IMG/VR virus record: IMGVR_UViG_3300011258_000170
Location: 1 to 43,163 of that record
DNA from: a virus
DNA length: 43,163 nucleotides
Reading direction: 5' to 3' (one strand)
Both the position numbers and the translations under genes were made by a program. The notes beneath the pieces are model-generated. The model saw nothing but the letters and a program-made list of their open reading frames with translations. It ran no database searches and was not told where the DNA came from. How positions within the stretch are numbered: the first letter of the stretch is position 1; the number at the start of each line of letters is the position of its first letter. Below, one piece after another: positions 30,891 through 39,031 of this stretch.

Positions 30891-33732
30891 TTTTTGGTAT
30901 ATCCAAGTCTAAATTATCTGTTTTAATTTCATCAAATGATGAATTGTCAACCCATATACATCTAACTGAAGGTCCACTAATCTCTAGACCCTTATGTAAC
31001 ACTTTAAGTTTCGATGATTCTTTAAGCACTCTATTTGATTTTAGACCTTTAATAAAGTCACTATAGTCAATCTTTTTACTGTTTACATACTCTCTCATTA
31101 TAGATGCAGGTATATAGATAGTGTTAGTGTCAGGCTCTACACGTACTTTTAAATCATGATTAGGTCTTAACATCGGTGCCTCTGCTAAACCTCCTCTTGA
31201 ATCAACCTTGCTGTTTATAACCAAGGTGCTGTTTTTAGCTGTGTTAATAAAGTCACCTAGCGTTTGCACAGCATCAAAGTCTGCTTCTTGTAGTGATGCT
31301 TTAGATATACTTAGTTCTTTAGCTATAGCTTTATATACAGGATCAATATTTATACTGTGTATACCTAGTTTCTTAGCAATGACTGCACCTAAAAATACTG
31401 CAGCTAACGTAGCTGAAAACTTTCTATCTTGTCCTTTAATGTTAAGTTCTTTATCTATCTTTTGTTGTGTTATTTTCAATTGTTTTTTCACTTGATCTAA
31501 ATTTGCTATCAAGTATTGTGCATAGACTTCACCTGCGTGTCCATAGTTGTCAAAGAACTTACTAAAATATTCATCAGCTTCAGACTTAGATATAGTCTCA
31601 TCTAGCTCTATAGGTAACTGAATAAACCTAGCCATCTCACCACTAGCTTTTGCTCTATCAGAAAACATAACTTGTCTAAAATCTGTGTTACTAGACACTA
31701 CACATATCAAGTTAAACACGGTATCGTTTGCTCTTTCTTTGTTAACTCCGTTACCTAACCTATTACGTCCTCGTCCTGTTGATATAAACTTTAGAAACTT
31801 ATGTAGTTCTCGAGGTGATATATCTGTCATCTCATCTACTGCAGCAGGTAAGTTGTTCATGTAACCCATACGATGAATAATAGAGTTTTCTGTATCGCCC
31901 CACACCTGCACAAGTTTAGAATTAAGATCAGGATTGCCATACACGCTAGTCATAGCTTGTAGTATAGAAGTTTTACCTTGTCCTGTTTCAGGGTTATATA
32001 AATTTATTATGGCTGATTTTTCTCTATGCTCAAAGAAAGGCATAAGCAAAGAACCAAAAGCACAAAAGAAACCAAACGCACGTAGTTCCATACCTGGTCT
32101 TTCGTAGATAGCTATACCTTTTTTCCATTCATCATAACTTCCTTTCTTTTGCAGTGTAGGATTTATCTCGTTAAGTTCATCAGCTACAGGTACATACTTA
32201 ACACCAAACGCACTTATCTCTCTATTGCCTATAAGTATTTTGTTTTTAGTCTCTATAGGCCCTGGATTCCAACCATACTGTTTATACATTAGTGACGCTT
32301 CGTTTGTACGTTGTTGGGTTTGAACCGAGTTAACTATGTAATCAATCATTAACTCCATCTGCTTACCATGCACTATAACTCCATAATCAACTAAAATTTG
32401 TCTTGCTCTGTCTCTAGTAAGCAGGTCAGAAGTTCTAGCTATAAACTCTCTAACTCCATCTTTAGGTAAATGTAGTTTAAACCATGAGCACTCGCCTAGT
32501 GTAGGGTCGTGTAGTCTTTCTACTAAATAAAAATCATAGTCATAAATCTTAACACCGTCATCGTCATCGTCAGGCATAGTTCTATATATGCCTCCGTTTT
32601 TACCTCTGAAGTATGGGTATGGGTAGTCAGGTATTTTAAAAGTAACTTTTTGATCAAGTGCTTCGCTGTGTGCTTCTATTACATTATCAGCACCCCTTGC
32701 TTTTGCAACAACTCTACCAAGCTGAATAGGTGTTGTTATCTTGCCTTTGTGTGGACAGTTTTTACAACCTTCAGGTCTTTGCATTTCAAACTGTTTACAT
32801 GAGTGTGGGCCTGGTATGCCATCAGCTTTCTTCTCTGTTAGTTCATAATCATAGTCACTATGACCTCTAGATATTTTGTGTATAGCTATATCTCTGTCTT
32901 CGCAGTGTACGGCAATGGATAACCCTGCTCTCCATAGTGGTTCTTCTATTTCATTTTGTTTTATAGCTATGTGTTCAAGTTGATTGCAGCCATCGTTTAA
33001 TTTACAGCGTTCCATTATCTTTCTAAACCTAGAAGAATGGTTACCCAGTATTGCTTTAGTAGCTTCGTCCATGGGTCTCTTTGGTTTGTTAGCATGAGTT
33101 ATTATTTCAGCAGGAATAACTGCTGCTAGATCATCAAATAGAAAAGGACTACAGGACTGTAGTACGGTCACACTTTTTGGGTTTTTTATATCCTTAAAGT
33201 TTTTGGTTCCAGGCACTCTAAGTATTCTTGAGATGTCTGAAGTGCATACAGAGTCTGATTTAAAACCATGTTTAACACACAGAAACTTAAGTCCCTGTGC
33301 TATAGGTTTCCATACAGCAGGGGCGACAGGATCGACAAAAGGCCAGTAACAATGCAACCCATTACCTGAATCTACTACCATTGGTGCAGGGAGTTTAGTT
33401 GCGTCTGTAAACTTTCTCAACGCAACCATAGCATCTTCTTTAGTTTTGTAGTCTTTATACCTACGTTTTTTAGCATCAAAACCACAATCAATGTCAAGCC
33501 AAAATATCTTTTGCTCTCTTGCATTTTTAGCTTTTCTGTCTGTGTTCTCTATCCAAGTCGAACATGTATAGTACACATCTAACTTGTTCTTTAGTAAAAC
33601 ATTAACTTTAGCTATTGCATCATCAACAGTGTTTAAAAATATAGGTGTTACATTGTCTTGTTGATCTTTGCTTACTACGCAGTAGTACCCTTGATCAGAC
33701 CATACAAGGTCTAAAAACTCTTTCGTTTGCAT
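30880..33732 (-). CDS. Primase-polymerase / helicase fusion
   Basis: 950 residues. The N-terminal domain has the features of archaeo-eukaryotic primases: IFWLDIDCG with Asp80 and Asp82, DSGNGLHCYW with His127, and TSDISRILRVPGTKN. A Cys cluster (CKQFEMQRPEGCKNCPHKG) follows at about 310-330. The C-terminal ATPase has NPETGQGKTS (Lys587) as Walker A, PAAVDEMTD as Walker B and a downstream sensor region (FNLICVVSSNTDF), resembling the DUF927/SF3-like helicases of phages. It would lay primers and unwind DNA at the fork. First of two core replication enzymes, with PolA encoded upstream. Confidence 0.8.
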   Translation of the reverse strand: MQTKEFLDLVWSDQGYYCVVSKDQQDNVTPIFLNTVDDAIAKVNVLLKNKLDVYYTCSTWIENTDRKAKNAREQKIFWLDIDCGFDAKKRRYKDYKTKEDAMVALRKFTDATKLPAPMVVDSGNGLHCYWPFVDPVAPAVWKPIAQGLKFLCVKHGFKSDSVCTSDISRILRVPGTKNFKDIKNPKSVTVLQSCSPFLFDDLAAVIPAEIITHANKPKRPMDEATKAILGNHSSRFRKIMERCKLNDGCNQLEHIAIKQNEIEEPLWRAGLSIAVHCEDRDIAIHKISRGHSDYDYELTEKKADGIPGPHSCKQFEMQRPEGCKNCPHKGKITTPIQLGRVVAKARGADNVIEAHSEALDQKVTFKIPDYPYPYFRGKNGGIYRTMPDDDDDGVKIYDYDFYLVERLHDPTLGECSWFKLHLPKDGVREFIARTSDLLTRDRARQILVDYGVIVHGKQMELMIDYIVNSVQTQQRTNEASLMYKQYGWNPGPIETKNKILIGNREISAFGVKYVPVADELNEINPTLQKKGSYDEWKKGIAIYERPGMELRAFGFFCAFGSLLMPFFEHREKSAIINLYNPETGQGKTSILQAMTSVYGNPDLNSKLVQVWGDTENSIIHRMGYMNNLPAAVDEMTDISPRELHKFLKFISTGRGRNRLGNGVNKERANDTVFNLICVVSSNTDFRQVMFSDRAKASGEMARFIQLPIELDETISKSEADEYFSKFFDNYGHAGEVYAQYLIANLDQVKKQLKITQQKIDKELNIKGQDRKFSATLAAVFLGAVIAKKLGIHSINIDPVYKAIAKELSISKASLQEADFDAVQTLGDFINTAKNSTLVINSKVDSRGGLAEAPMLRPNHDLKVRVEPDTNTIYIPASIMREYVNSKKIDYSDFIKGLKSNRVLKESSKLKVLHKGLEISGPSVRCIWVDNSSFDEIKTDNLDLDIPKNVN

Positions 33733-33733
33733 T

Positions 33734-33973
33734 TTAAACCTTTATATTTTTAGATAGCTCTCTTATTAATTTTTCGACTTCATCTTTTTTAAGTCTAGTT
33801 GGGTTTGCTTTACCTGAAAACCAATCATATACTGTTTGTCTTGATATGTTAAGACTTTCTGAAACCTTTTGCACTGGATGTTTTAGCTTGATGCATACAG
33901 CACCTAGTTCAACACCCAGTGTTTTTTCAGCAGCTTGATTAGCTTCTATTACAATTTGTGAATATCCTCTCAT
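33734..33973 (-). CDS. Helix-turn-helix DNA-binding protein
   Basis: 79 residues from the ATG at 33973, chosen because GGAGGG lies 5 bases upstream; the ATG at 33991 lies before that site. After a helical N-terminal part, HPVQKVSESLNISRQTVYDW then FSGKANPTR forms a Cro/Xre-like helix-turn-helix. It lies in the replication operon between the putative ssDNA-binding protein and the primase. It may bind the palindrome at the promoter 1.4 kb upstream (inference). Confidence 0.7.
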   Translation of the reverse strand: MRGYSQIVIEANQAAEKTLGVELGAVCIKLKHPVQKVSESLNISRQTVYDWFSGKANPTRLKKDEVEKLIRELSKNIKV

Positions 33974-33981
33974 GATCCCTC

Positions 33982-34908
33982 CTATGTCCAATCGTCTACA
34001 AGATCATCAAGACTTACATCGCCTGTAGCAGGTTTAGGGTCAGGTGCTTTTGCTTTAGGTTCTGCCTTTGGTTCTGCTCTTTTTGTTGGTTCAGGTATGT
34101 TGTCTTCTTCTGCAGGTTTAGTTTCAGTAAAAGCATCTACAGGTCTAGGCTTTGGTGCAGGTGCAGGTGCAGGTGTTTCACCACTCTCATCTTTGTTTAT
34201 ATTTACTGTCAAAGTTATGGCTCTTTTTGCATCATCACTTTTACTTTTTTCAGAGCATAAATCATACTCTTCGTCATTAAGTATTCTAATAGGTTTGAAC
34301 CCTACTTTAGTACTTGATGAGTCCATATCAAAAGACATTCTTGATACAACAGACATAAGGTTTTGATTGTTAGCTCTTACATAATCAGTGTATTCATGTA
34401 GAGGTCTTCGTTCAGCAGTGCCGTTACCAAATATAGATTGTGATGGTAGAGTAACTTGAAACACATCACCATTCAAATCATCTGCTCTGACTACTGCAAT
34501 TCTTCTGCTAAATCTACATGCTTTAGTTCCGTTTGGTCCTGAACCTTTTATGTTTTGTGGGCACTCAGCGCACGTAGAACTTTGTGGTCCATCAACTTCT
34601 GCATCAGGTTTAATGCTGTCTGATGTCCAACAGGCAGGGGGTGATAACTTCATACCTGGTTTGTATTCACCTGCAAAATACATTCTATGTACTGATGGTG
34701 AAGCGTTAACTATAACAACATCTATATGGCGCTCGTCACTTTTGTCGATCTCTTTACCATTCACCATTAGTCTAAACACATTGTTACGTATAGATATACG
34801 TTTTGATGTAATAGAACTTCCTGTTATGTTACTAGTAAAGCCATCGTCCCTGCCAGTTGTAGTGGCAACAGCTCCACCTTGTGAAAAAATATCTACTTCT
34901 GTGTTCAT
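33982..34908 (-). CDS. Putative ssDNA-binding protein with acidic tail
   Basis: 308 residues. A beta-rich core begins SKRISIRNNVFRLMVNGKEI and includes a Cys group (CWTSDS, STCAECPQNIKGSG, KACRFSRR) that may bind zinc. From about residue 240 on it is disordered, Pro/Ala/Lys-rich, ending VSLDDLVDDWT. An acidic tip with an aromatic residue is the hallmark of phage ssDNA-binding proteins such as T7 gp2.5, which bind partners through it. Position in the replication operon agrees. No family is certain. Confidence 0.6.
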   Translation of the reverse strand: MNTEVDIFSQGGAVATTTGRDDGFTSNITGSSITSKRISIRNNVFRLMVNGKEIDKSDERHIDVVIVNASPSVHRMYFAGEYKPGMKLSPPACWTSDSIKPDAEVDGPQSSTCAECPQNIKGSGPNGTKACRFSRRIAVVRADDLNGDVFQVTLPSQSIFGNGTAERRPLHEYTDYVRANNQNLMSVVSRMSFDMDSSSTKVGFKPIRILNDEEYDLCSEKSKSDDAKRAITLTVNINKDESGETPAPAPAPKPRPVDAFTETKPAEEDNIPEPTKRAEPKAEPKAKAPDPKPATGDVSLDDLVDDWT

Positions 34909-35312
34909 GATTTCTCCTCTTTTTTACGGTTTTTAAGTATTGATACAGTATATTCGCTTGTTGATTGTAACCCTGGAGGTGTTAACTCAGGATTGTCTGC
35001 TATAAACTGCTTTATGTTTGATTGTTGAATACGTTTTTCTACTAACTCTAACGCATCATTTTCTTTCATAAACTTATACATTTCAGGCCAGTCACTTGTC
35101 CAATATCTAGTCTTTAATTTTCTAGTTAGTGTCCCTGCTTTTGTCTTAATGCTAGTGACATTAAGAGTTCTGCAGGCTTCATTCAAAGCTTCTTGTACCT
35201 GAGCACGTTTAGTTTTTATATCGCTTATCTGAGATTCAAGTGTTGCTATTGATTCTCGCATATTAATATCAGCTTGCATAAGCTTTTCAAGCTGATTATC
35301 ATCTAGTTCCAT
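34905..35312 (-). CDS. Coiled-coil protein at the head of the replication operon
   Basis: 135 residues. N-terminal helix with heptad-like pattern (RESIATLESQISDIKTKRAQ), then GTLTRKLKTRYWTSDWPEMY and FIADNPELTPPGLQSTSEYT. First gene after the strong promoter at 35342-35370. The end overlaps the next gene by ATGA, so both are made together. In form it recalls Gp157/Gam-like nuclease-inhibitor proteins, but only loosely. Function unknown. Confidence 0.6.
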   Translation of the reverse strand: MELDDNQLEKLMQADINMRESIATLESQISDIKTKRAQVQEALNEACRTLNVTSIKTKAGTLTRKLKTRYWTSDWPEMYKFMKENDALELVEKRIQQSNIKQFIADNPELTPPGLQSTSEYTVSILKNRKKEEKS

Positions 35313-35341
35313 ACATTGCTCCTCTCATTAGTTGGATTCTT

Positions 35342-35370
35342 ATTATATAATCAACTTTTGACAGTGTCAA
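35342..35370 (-). promoter_or_regulatory. Consensus sigma70 promoter of the minus-strand operon
   Basis: On the minus strand TTGACA (35370-35365), 17 bases, TATAAT (35347-35342): perfect match to both boxes and to optimal spacing. The gene at 35312 begins about 30 bases later with GAGAGGAGC as ribosome binding site. This should be used by host RNA polymerase without a phage factor and suggests early transcription of the replication operon. Confidence 0.9.
35358..35370 (-). repeat. 13-bp palindrome over the -35 box (operator-like)
   Basis: TTGACA G TGTCAA is a perfect inverted repeat around one base and contains the whole -35 box of the promoter. A dimeric repressor bound here would block RNA polymerase. 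The helix-turn-helix protein at 33734 is the only obvious regulator in the same operon, so autoregulation is an attractive guess. Another 13-bp palindrome of the same size class lies at 784-796 but with a different sequence. Confidence 0.6.
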
Positions 35371-35375
35371 GACTT

Positions 35376-36938
35376 TTATTGATTAATTCCTAATTCTTCT
35401 TTATACAAATCTACTAGCTTAACATGGTCATCTATTTTACCTTGTAACATCTTGTATATCTTTGATTCCACAGGACTACCTTGAAGATGGACTACAGTCA
35501 TAGGGTTTCTCTGCCCTGCTCTATCCATACGTGCACAACATTGTATGTATGTTTCTACAGATACCACGGGTGACCAAAACACAACAACGTTAGCTGCGTG
35601 AAGTGTTACTCCATGTGAAGCTGATTGAGGTTGTATAACTAATACTTGTGGATCTTTTGATTCTTGAAATGATTTAAATATTTGAGATCGTTTGTTCATT
35701 GTAATACCACCATGTATACAATCGCAGGATATTTTTGACTTTGTTAACTCTGTTAATATTAATTCAATACTATTTCTAAAAGGAGCAAAAACTATAACTT
35801 TGTGACTTGCTTCTGTAATAATATCTTTTAGAGCAGTAACTCTGTTTTTAACATCAAACTCTATAACTTCTTTTTTGTCGGTGTATATTGATCCTGCACT
35901 AACTTGTAGTAGTTTAGTTAACATTGCTGCTGCGTTTACTACAGTTATTTCTTCTCCTGCAGCTTCTATAAACATTTCTTTTTTAAGTTTTTTGTAATAC
36001 TTATCTTGTTGAGGTGTCAATGGCACATCTCTTGTTTGATATGTAACATCAGGCAAGTCTAGACATTCTTCTTTAGTATATCTAACAGCAGGTTGTAATG
36101 TTTTAAAAACTATATCTTGTGCATTCTTTCTAGGTATCCAGGTAAATTGACTTACTTTTTGCATTACCATGTCTTTAAATGTACCAAAATATTTTGGTAC
36201 TGATTTAGGGTTGACAAGTTTAGCTAAACCATACGCATCGGATGGTGCCTGTGCTGCAGGTGTTCCTGTCAATAACCATATCCATGTGTCGTTTTTTACA
36301 ATACGATTTAAAGCTTTCCATCTTCTAGTTGTTACTGTTTTAATGTAGTTAGCTTCGTCTACTACAATTAAATCAAAACCACCTTCAGCTATTTCTTTTT
36401 CAACAATTTCAATTCCATCGTAATTAATAATTACCACATCTGTGTTTTCAGCTAAAATCTTTTTTCTTTTTTCTGCTGTTCCATGAGCCAAAGCTACAGT
36501 TCTGTGCATAGCAGTTTTAAAAAAGTCTGCCTGCCAAGCTGCCTGCATAATAGAAAGAGGACAAACAACAAGCATTCTATTTACTTTCTTTTTGTTCATT
36601 AAATAATCAGCTGCCCATATAACTGCCCCTGTTTTACCTGTGCCCGCTTCGCTTAAACAATATGCTCTTTTGTACGCAGATAAAAATTCTGCTGTTGTTC
36701 TCTGATGATCAAACGGTTTAAATATACCAGGCCAATCATACTCTTTAGATATAGGAGATATTATGTTTTTTAATCTCAATGCTGATAGTTTTAATACTTC
36801 ATCTAACCCCCATTTGACTACTACTTTTGAAACTCCATTATCAAATGTTTTTAACAATGTACTTTTATCTATAGAGTTTAAAATATCATCAGGTTTTTTT
36901 GTGTTCACAATTAATGCTTTGTCTTTAAATACTTCCAT
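35376..36938 (-). CDS. SNF2-type SF2 helicase
   Basis: 520 residues. Motifs in order: Q-like FDHQRTTAEFL (76-86), Walker A SEAGTGKTGA (Lys102), CPLSIMQAAWQADF, DEAN box (194-197), LTGTPA, and in the second RecA domain FAPFRNSIELIL, VIQPQSASHGVTLHAANVVV and RMDRAGQRNPMTVVHLQ. These are the signs of the SNF2/SWI2 subfamily, as in phage helicases that act in recombination, fork restart or early-gene regulation. Complete length; no deletion. It is the last gene of the block driven from 37994. Confidence 0.9.
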   Translation of the reverse strand: MEVFKDKALIVNTKKPDDILNSIDKSTLLKTFDNGVSKVVVKWGLDEVLKLSALRLKNIISPISKEYDWPGIFKPFDHQRTTAEFLSAYKRAYCLSEAGTGKTGAVIWAADYLMNKKKVNRMLVVCPLSIMQAAWQADFFKTAMHRTVALAHGTAEKRKKILAENTDVVIINYDGIEIVEKEIAEGGFDLIVVDEANYIKTVTTRRWKALNRIVKNDTWIWLLTGTPAAQAPSDAYGLAKLVNPKSVPKYFGTFKDMVMQKVSQFTWIPRKNAQDIVFKTLQPAVRYTKEECLDLPDVTYQTRDVPLTPQQDKYYKKLKKEMFIEAAGEEITVVNAAAMLTKLLQVSAGSIYTDKKEVIEFDVKNRVTALKDIITEASHKVIVFAPFRNSIELILTELTKSKISCDCIHGGITMNKRSQIFKSFQESKDPQVLVIQPQSASHGVTLHAANVVVFWSPVVSVETYIQCCARMDRAGQRNPMTVVHLQGSPVESKIYKMLQGKIDDHVKLVDLYKEELGINQ

Positions 36939-37078
36939 TATCTTCCTTGACCTCTGTACTTTTTAAAGCATCTTCTTTTATGTTTATTCATAGTAGAAGT
37001 CTTACATACCCTTCCACCCTGACTCGTTCGTTTATGTACAGGTTCTCTTACTTGTTCGCTCTGTTTTATTTTAGCCAT
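36938..37078 (-). CDS. 46-residue basic protein
   Basis: Starts MAKIKQSEQVREPVHKRTSQ and ends RCFKKYRGQGR; two Cys in GGRVCKTSTMNKHKRRC. The stop shares its last base with the start of the helicase gene (TAATG), and the start lies inside the end of the gene at 37071. The tight fit supports real translation. Perhaps DNA-binding. Function unknown. Confidence 0.55.
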   Translation of the reverse strand: MAKIKQSEQVREPVHKRTSQGGRVCKTSTMNKHKRRCFKKYRGQGR

Positions 37079-37328
37079 TGCAGTTCCTTTTATATTTACA
37101 TCTAGCATGAGAATCATGGTATCTCCAACTACCGTTACTCATATCTATATTTTTAATTTTCTCTCGTTTAGGCGCATATTCTTTTAAAATACATCTAAAC
37201 CCATTATACTTTTGCTTTTGATACATAAAGTAGTGGATCTGAGCAATCTCACAACTTTTAAATGAACCTACGTACTTCTCATCAAGACTTGTGTTATATA
37301 CTAATAATACAAATGCAAATTCAATCAT
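37071..37328 (-). CDS. Small protein with hydrophobic N-terminus
   Basis: 85 residues. The first ten residues (MIEFAFVLLV) are hydrophobic and may form a short anchor or signal. The rest has Cys in FKSCEIAQIHYFMYQ and FRCILKEYAP and a basic end with CKYKRNCNG. The pattern resembles short periplasmic or membrane-linked proteins (DUF1482-like in general form) sometimes found in phages. Starts in the overlap with the oxygenase stop codon. Function unknown. Confidence 0.5.
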   Translation of the reverse strand: MIEFAFVLLVYNTSLDEKYVGSFKSCEIAQIHYFMYQKQKYNGFRCILKEYAPKREKIKNIDMSNGSWRYHDSHARCKYKRNCNG

Positions 37329-37942
37329 TAAAAAAATACCTCCAATAAATTATTTCTTCTGACTATATGTCCCTGCAAAGTAATTCTGTATTCTCCTGGT
37401 ACAAATTTTTTTAAACCTGCTATACGATGAATAGTTAAACCATCATGCAATACCAAGTCTCTTTCACGATATGGAAAATATTGTTGTTGATGAAATTCAT
37501 CTATGTAGTCCATACCCCCTCCTGATACAGGTAGCTTTATAGCAACAGTAAAAGCTGATGCGTCTGTGTCACCTATATTTAAAGTGTGGTGTGGGTAGTC
37601 TTGATGCCAACTGCCTGCAATAGATGTAAACTTAGGATGTGAGGGGAATATATGAAATCCTGGTATGGCTAAATCATGTGCTAAATACACAGATTCTTTT
37701 AACTCTTTTTTTAACGTGTCTAAAACTTTTTCATACACTTCATCAAATTCGCCTAACAATATATCATTTTGCCATGCAGAATCTTTGTAATATGAATCAA
37801 GTTTTCCGTCAAGATAAGCACATCTACCTAGAGTGTAAAAAGGATAATCTTTAGACCTGCTAATCCATAATTCTCTCAAAGCAAGAACTTTGTCTGTAAT
37901 GTCATTAACATCTATGTCTAAAGTTGCTGTATTTATATCCAC
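37328..37942 (-). CDS. 2OG-Fe(II) oxygenase-like protein
   Basis: 204 residues from a GTG start with AAGG about 6 bases upstream. SWHQDYPHHTL gives His113 and Asp115; LTIHRIAGLKKF gives His172; GEYRITLQGHIV gives Arg186. Spacing is right for the iron triad and the 2-oxoglutarate-binding Arg. LPVSGGGMDYIDEF fits the loop before the major strands. It is the fifth such protein in the window but lies in the replication half and has its own promoter, so it may act on DNA, nucleotides or a host protein early in infection (inference). Confidence 0.7.
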   Translation of the reverse strand: MDINTATLDIDVNDITDKVLALRELWISRSKDYPFYTLGRCAYLDGKLDSYYKDSAWQNDILLGEFDEVYEKVLDTLKKELKESVYLAHDLAIPGFHIFPSHPKFTSIAGSWHQDYPHHTLNIGDTDASAFTVAIKLPVSGGGMDYIDEFHQQQYFPYRERDLVLHDGLTIHRIAGLKKFVPGEYRITLQGHIVRRNNLLEVFF

Positions 37943-37966
37943 ACAAACCTTACTTAATTTTTAATC

Positions 37967-37994
37967 GTTATATATGATAACACAACAATGTAAA
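37967..37994 (-). promoter_or_regulatory. Candidate sigma70-type promoter before the minus-strand oxygenase
   Basis: On the minus strand TTTACA (37994-37989), 16 bases, TATAAC (37972-37967). Each box matches consensus at five of six positions. It fills most of the 52-base gap between the HNH-like gene and the oxygenase. A short inverted repeat GTTAT/ATAAC (37967-37981) overlaps the -10. It would drive the oxygenase, two small genes and the SNF2-type helicase. Confidence 0.6.
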
Positions 37995-38357
37995 TTATGC
38001 AGACTTTTTCTTTGGTTTTTTAGTGGCTGTTTTCTTTTTCTTTTTCTTGAGGAATATACCAGGAGTGTTCTTGCGAACAGAGCGATCAGAGTTTCGATCA
38101 AATGAACTGTTGTCAGCAAACGATACTATCTTAGTATTTTTACGAGTATTTTTACCACCTTTGCTTAATGGTTTAATGTGCTCTACTGAAGTACCATCTC
38201 CAACTTTTGCACGGCCTTCTTTGATTGCTTGGCGACGTGCTTTGTTGCGCGCTGAACGAAGTTTTATTTGTTCAGGTTTAGATTTATAAATTTTATTTTC
38301 TCTTTTATAATCTCTTTTCTTTTTAGTAGTTTTCTTTTTATTTTTTTCTGTACTCAT
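37995..38357 (-). CDS. Very basic HNH-like nuclease
   Basis: About 120 residues from ATG at 38357 (MSTEKNKK), two bases after the upstream stop; a Met at 38381 lies inside that gene and is less likely. Core: RNKARRQAIKEGRAKVGDGT, VEHIKPLSKGGKNTRKNTKI and SFADNSSFDRN. The EHIKPLSKGG part with its following Asn matches an HNH (H-N-H/N) metal finger, though the usual zinc Cys pairs are absent. The flanks are almost pure Lys. It could be a homing-type or packaging-associated nuclease, or a DNA-binding derivative. Confidence 0.6.
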   Translation of the reverse strand: MSTEKNKKKTTKKKRDYKRENKIYKSKPEQIKLRSARNKARRQAIKEGRAKVGDGTSVEHIKPLSKGGKNTRKNTKIVSFADNSSFDRNSDRSVRKNTPGIFLKKKKKKTATKKPKKKSA

Positions 38358-38359
38358 TT

Positions 38360-39031
38360 TTATTTTCCATTGTGTGCACAACTAGCTACAGGACACCAAC
38401 GACATCCAAAGTTTGGTGTTGCATTAAACACGTTTGTTTGATACGCAGTTTCAATCCTATGTGTTATTTTACCCCATTCTTCAAACATTTCTTCAACTTT
38501 TTCACTGTTGTAGTCTTCTTTTATTAGTTCTTTGCTTACTAAAAACATTAACGCTGACTTGATACTTTCTACTTCAGGGAAGTGTTTAAATACACCTACA
38601 CTCATTAACGACAGTTGTCTTGTGTCTGCATATTGACTAGACTTGCCTGTTTTATAGTCAATGACTGTAGCTAAATTTTTATCTTTGTCTATAACCAATA
38701 AGTCTAATACACCTCTCCACCACACGTTGTCATCAAAAAAACCACATGGCTCTAGGTCTTTAGTTAAACCAATTTTATGTTCACAATACTTGTCTCCAGG
38801 AATCCGTTTAACTTTATCTAATATAGACTTAAATATATTAAACTTCTCAGGAAGTTCTACACCATCACGAACATATAATTCCGCTGCTTTGTGAACTTCG
38901 TTACCATACAAAAAATGTTTTTGATTTGGATCTGTTTTTACATCTTTTAAAACATACAAGTGTTGATATTGCTTAGGGCATTTCTCAAACGTAGTTGCAG
39001 CTGAATAAGACCATGTTTTTAAATTAGACAT
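38360..39031 (-). CDS. Cas4/RecB-type PD-(D/E)XK exonuclease with four-Cys cluster
   Basis: 223 residues from ATG at 39031, which overlaps the PolA stop as TAATG; the longer start at 39139 lies inside polA. Motifs: His47 in GNEVHKAA, Asp110 in WRGVLDLLV, Asp125-x-Lys127 in VIDYKTGK, and DTRQLSLMS with Gln139. Cys18 together with Cys210, Cys213 and Cys218 fits the iron-sulphur cluster of Cas4/AddB-type nucleases. It would digest DNA ends in replication, recombination or host DNA breakdown. There is no CRISPR array near it, so a CRISPR role is not implied. Confidence 0.85.
   Translation of the reverse strand: MSNLKTWSYSAATTFEKCPKQYQHLYVLKDVKTDPNQKHFLYGNEVHKAAELYVRDGVELPEKFNIFKSILDKVKRIPGDKYCEHKIGLTKDLEPCGFFDDNVWWRGVLDLLVIDKDKNLATVIDYKTGKSSQYADTRQLSLMSVGVFKHFPEVESIKSALMFLVSKELIKEDYNSEKVEEMFEEWGKITHRIETAYQTNVFNATPNFGCRWCPVASCAHNGK

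Noticed and set aside
37639-37854. Plus-strand open frame opposite the minus-strand oxygenase
   Set aside because: Antisense shadow; the oxygenase frame has complete catalytic motifs.
38360-39031. Cas4-like gene as evidence for a phage CRISPR-Cas system
   Set aside because: No repeat-spacer array and no other cas gene in the window; the nuclease type is common in phage replication clusters.
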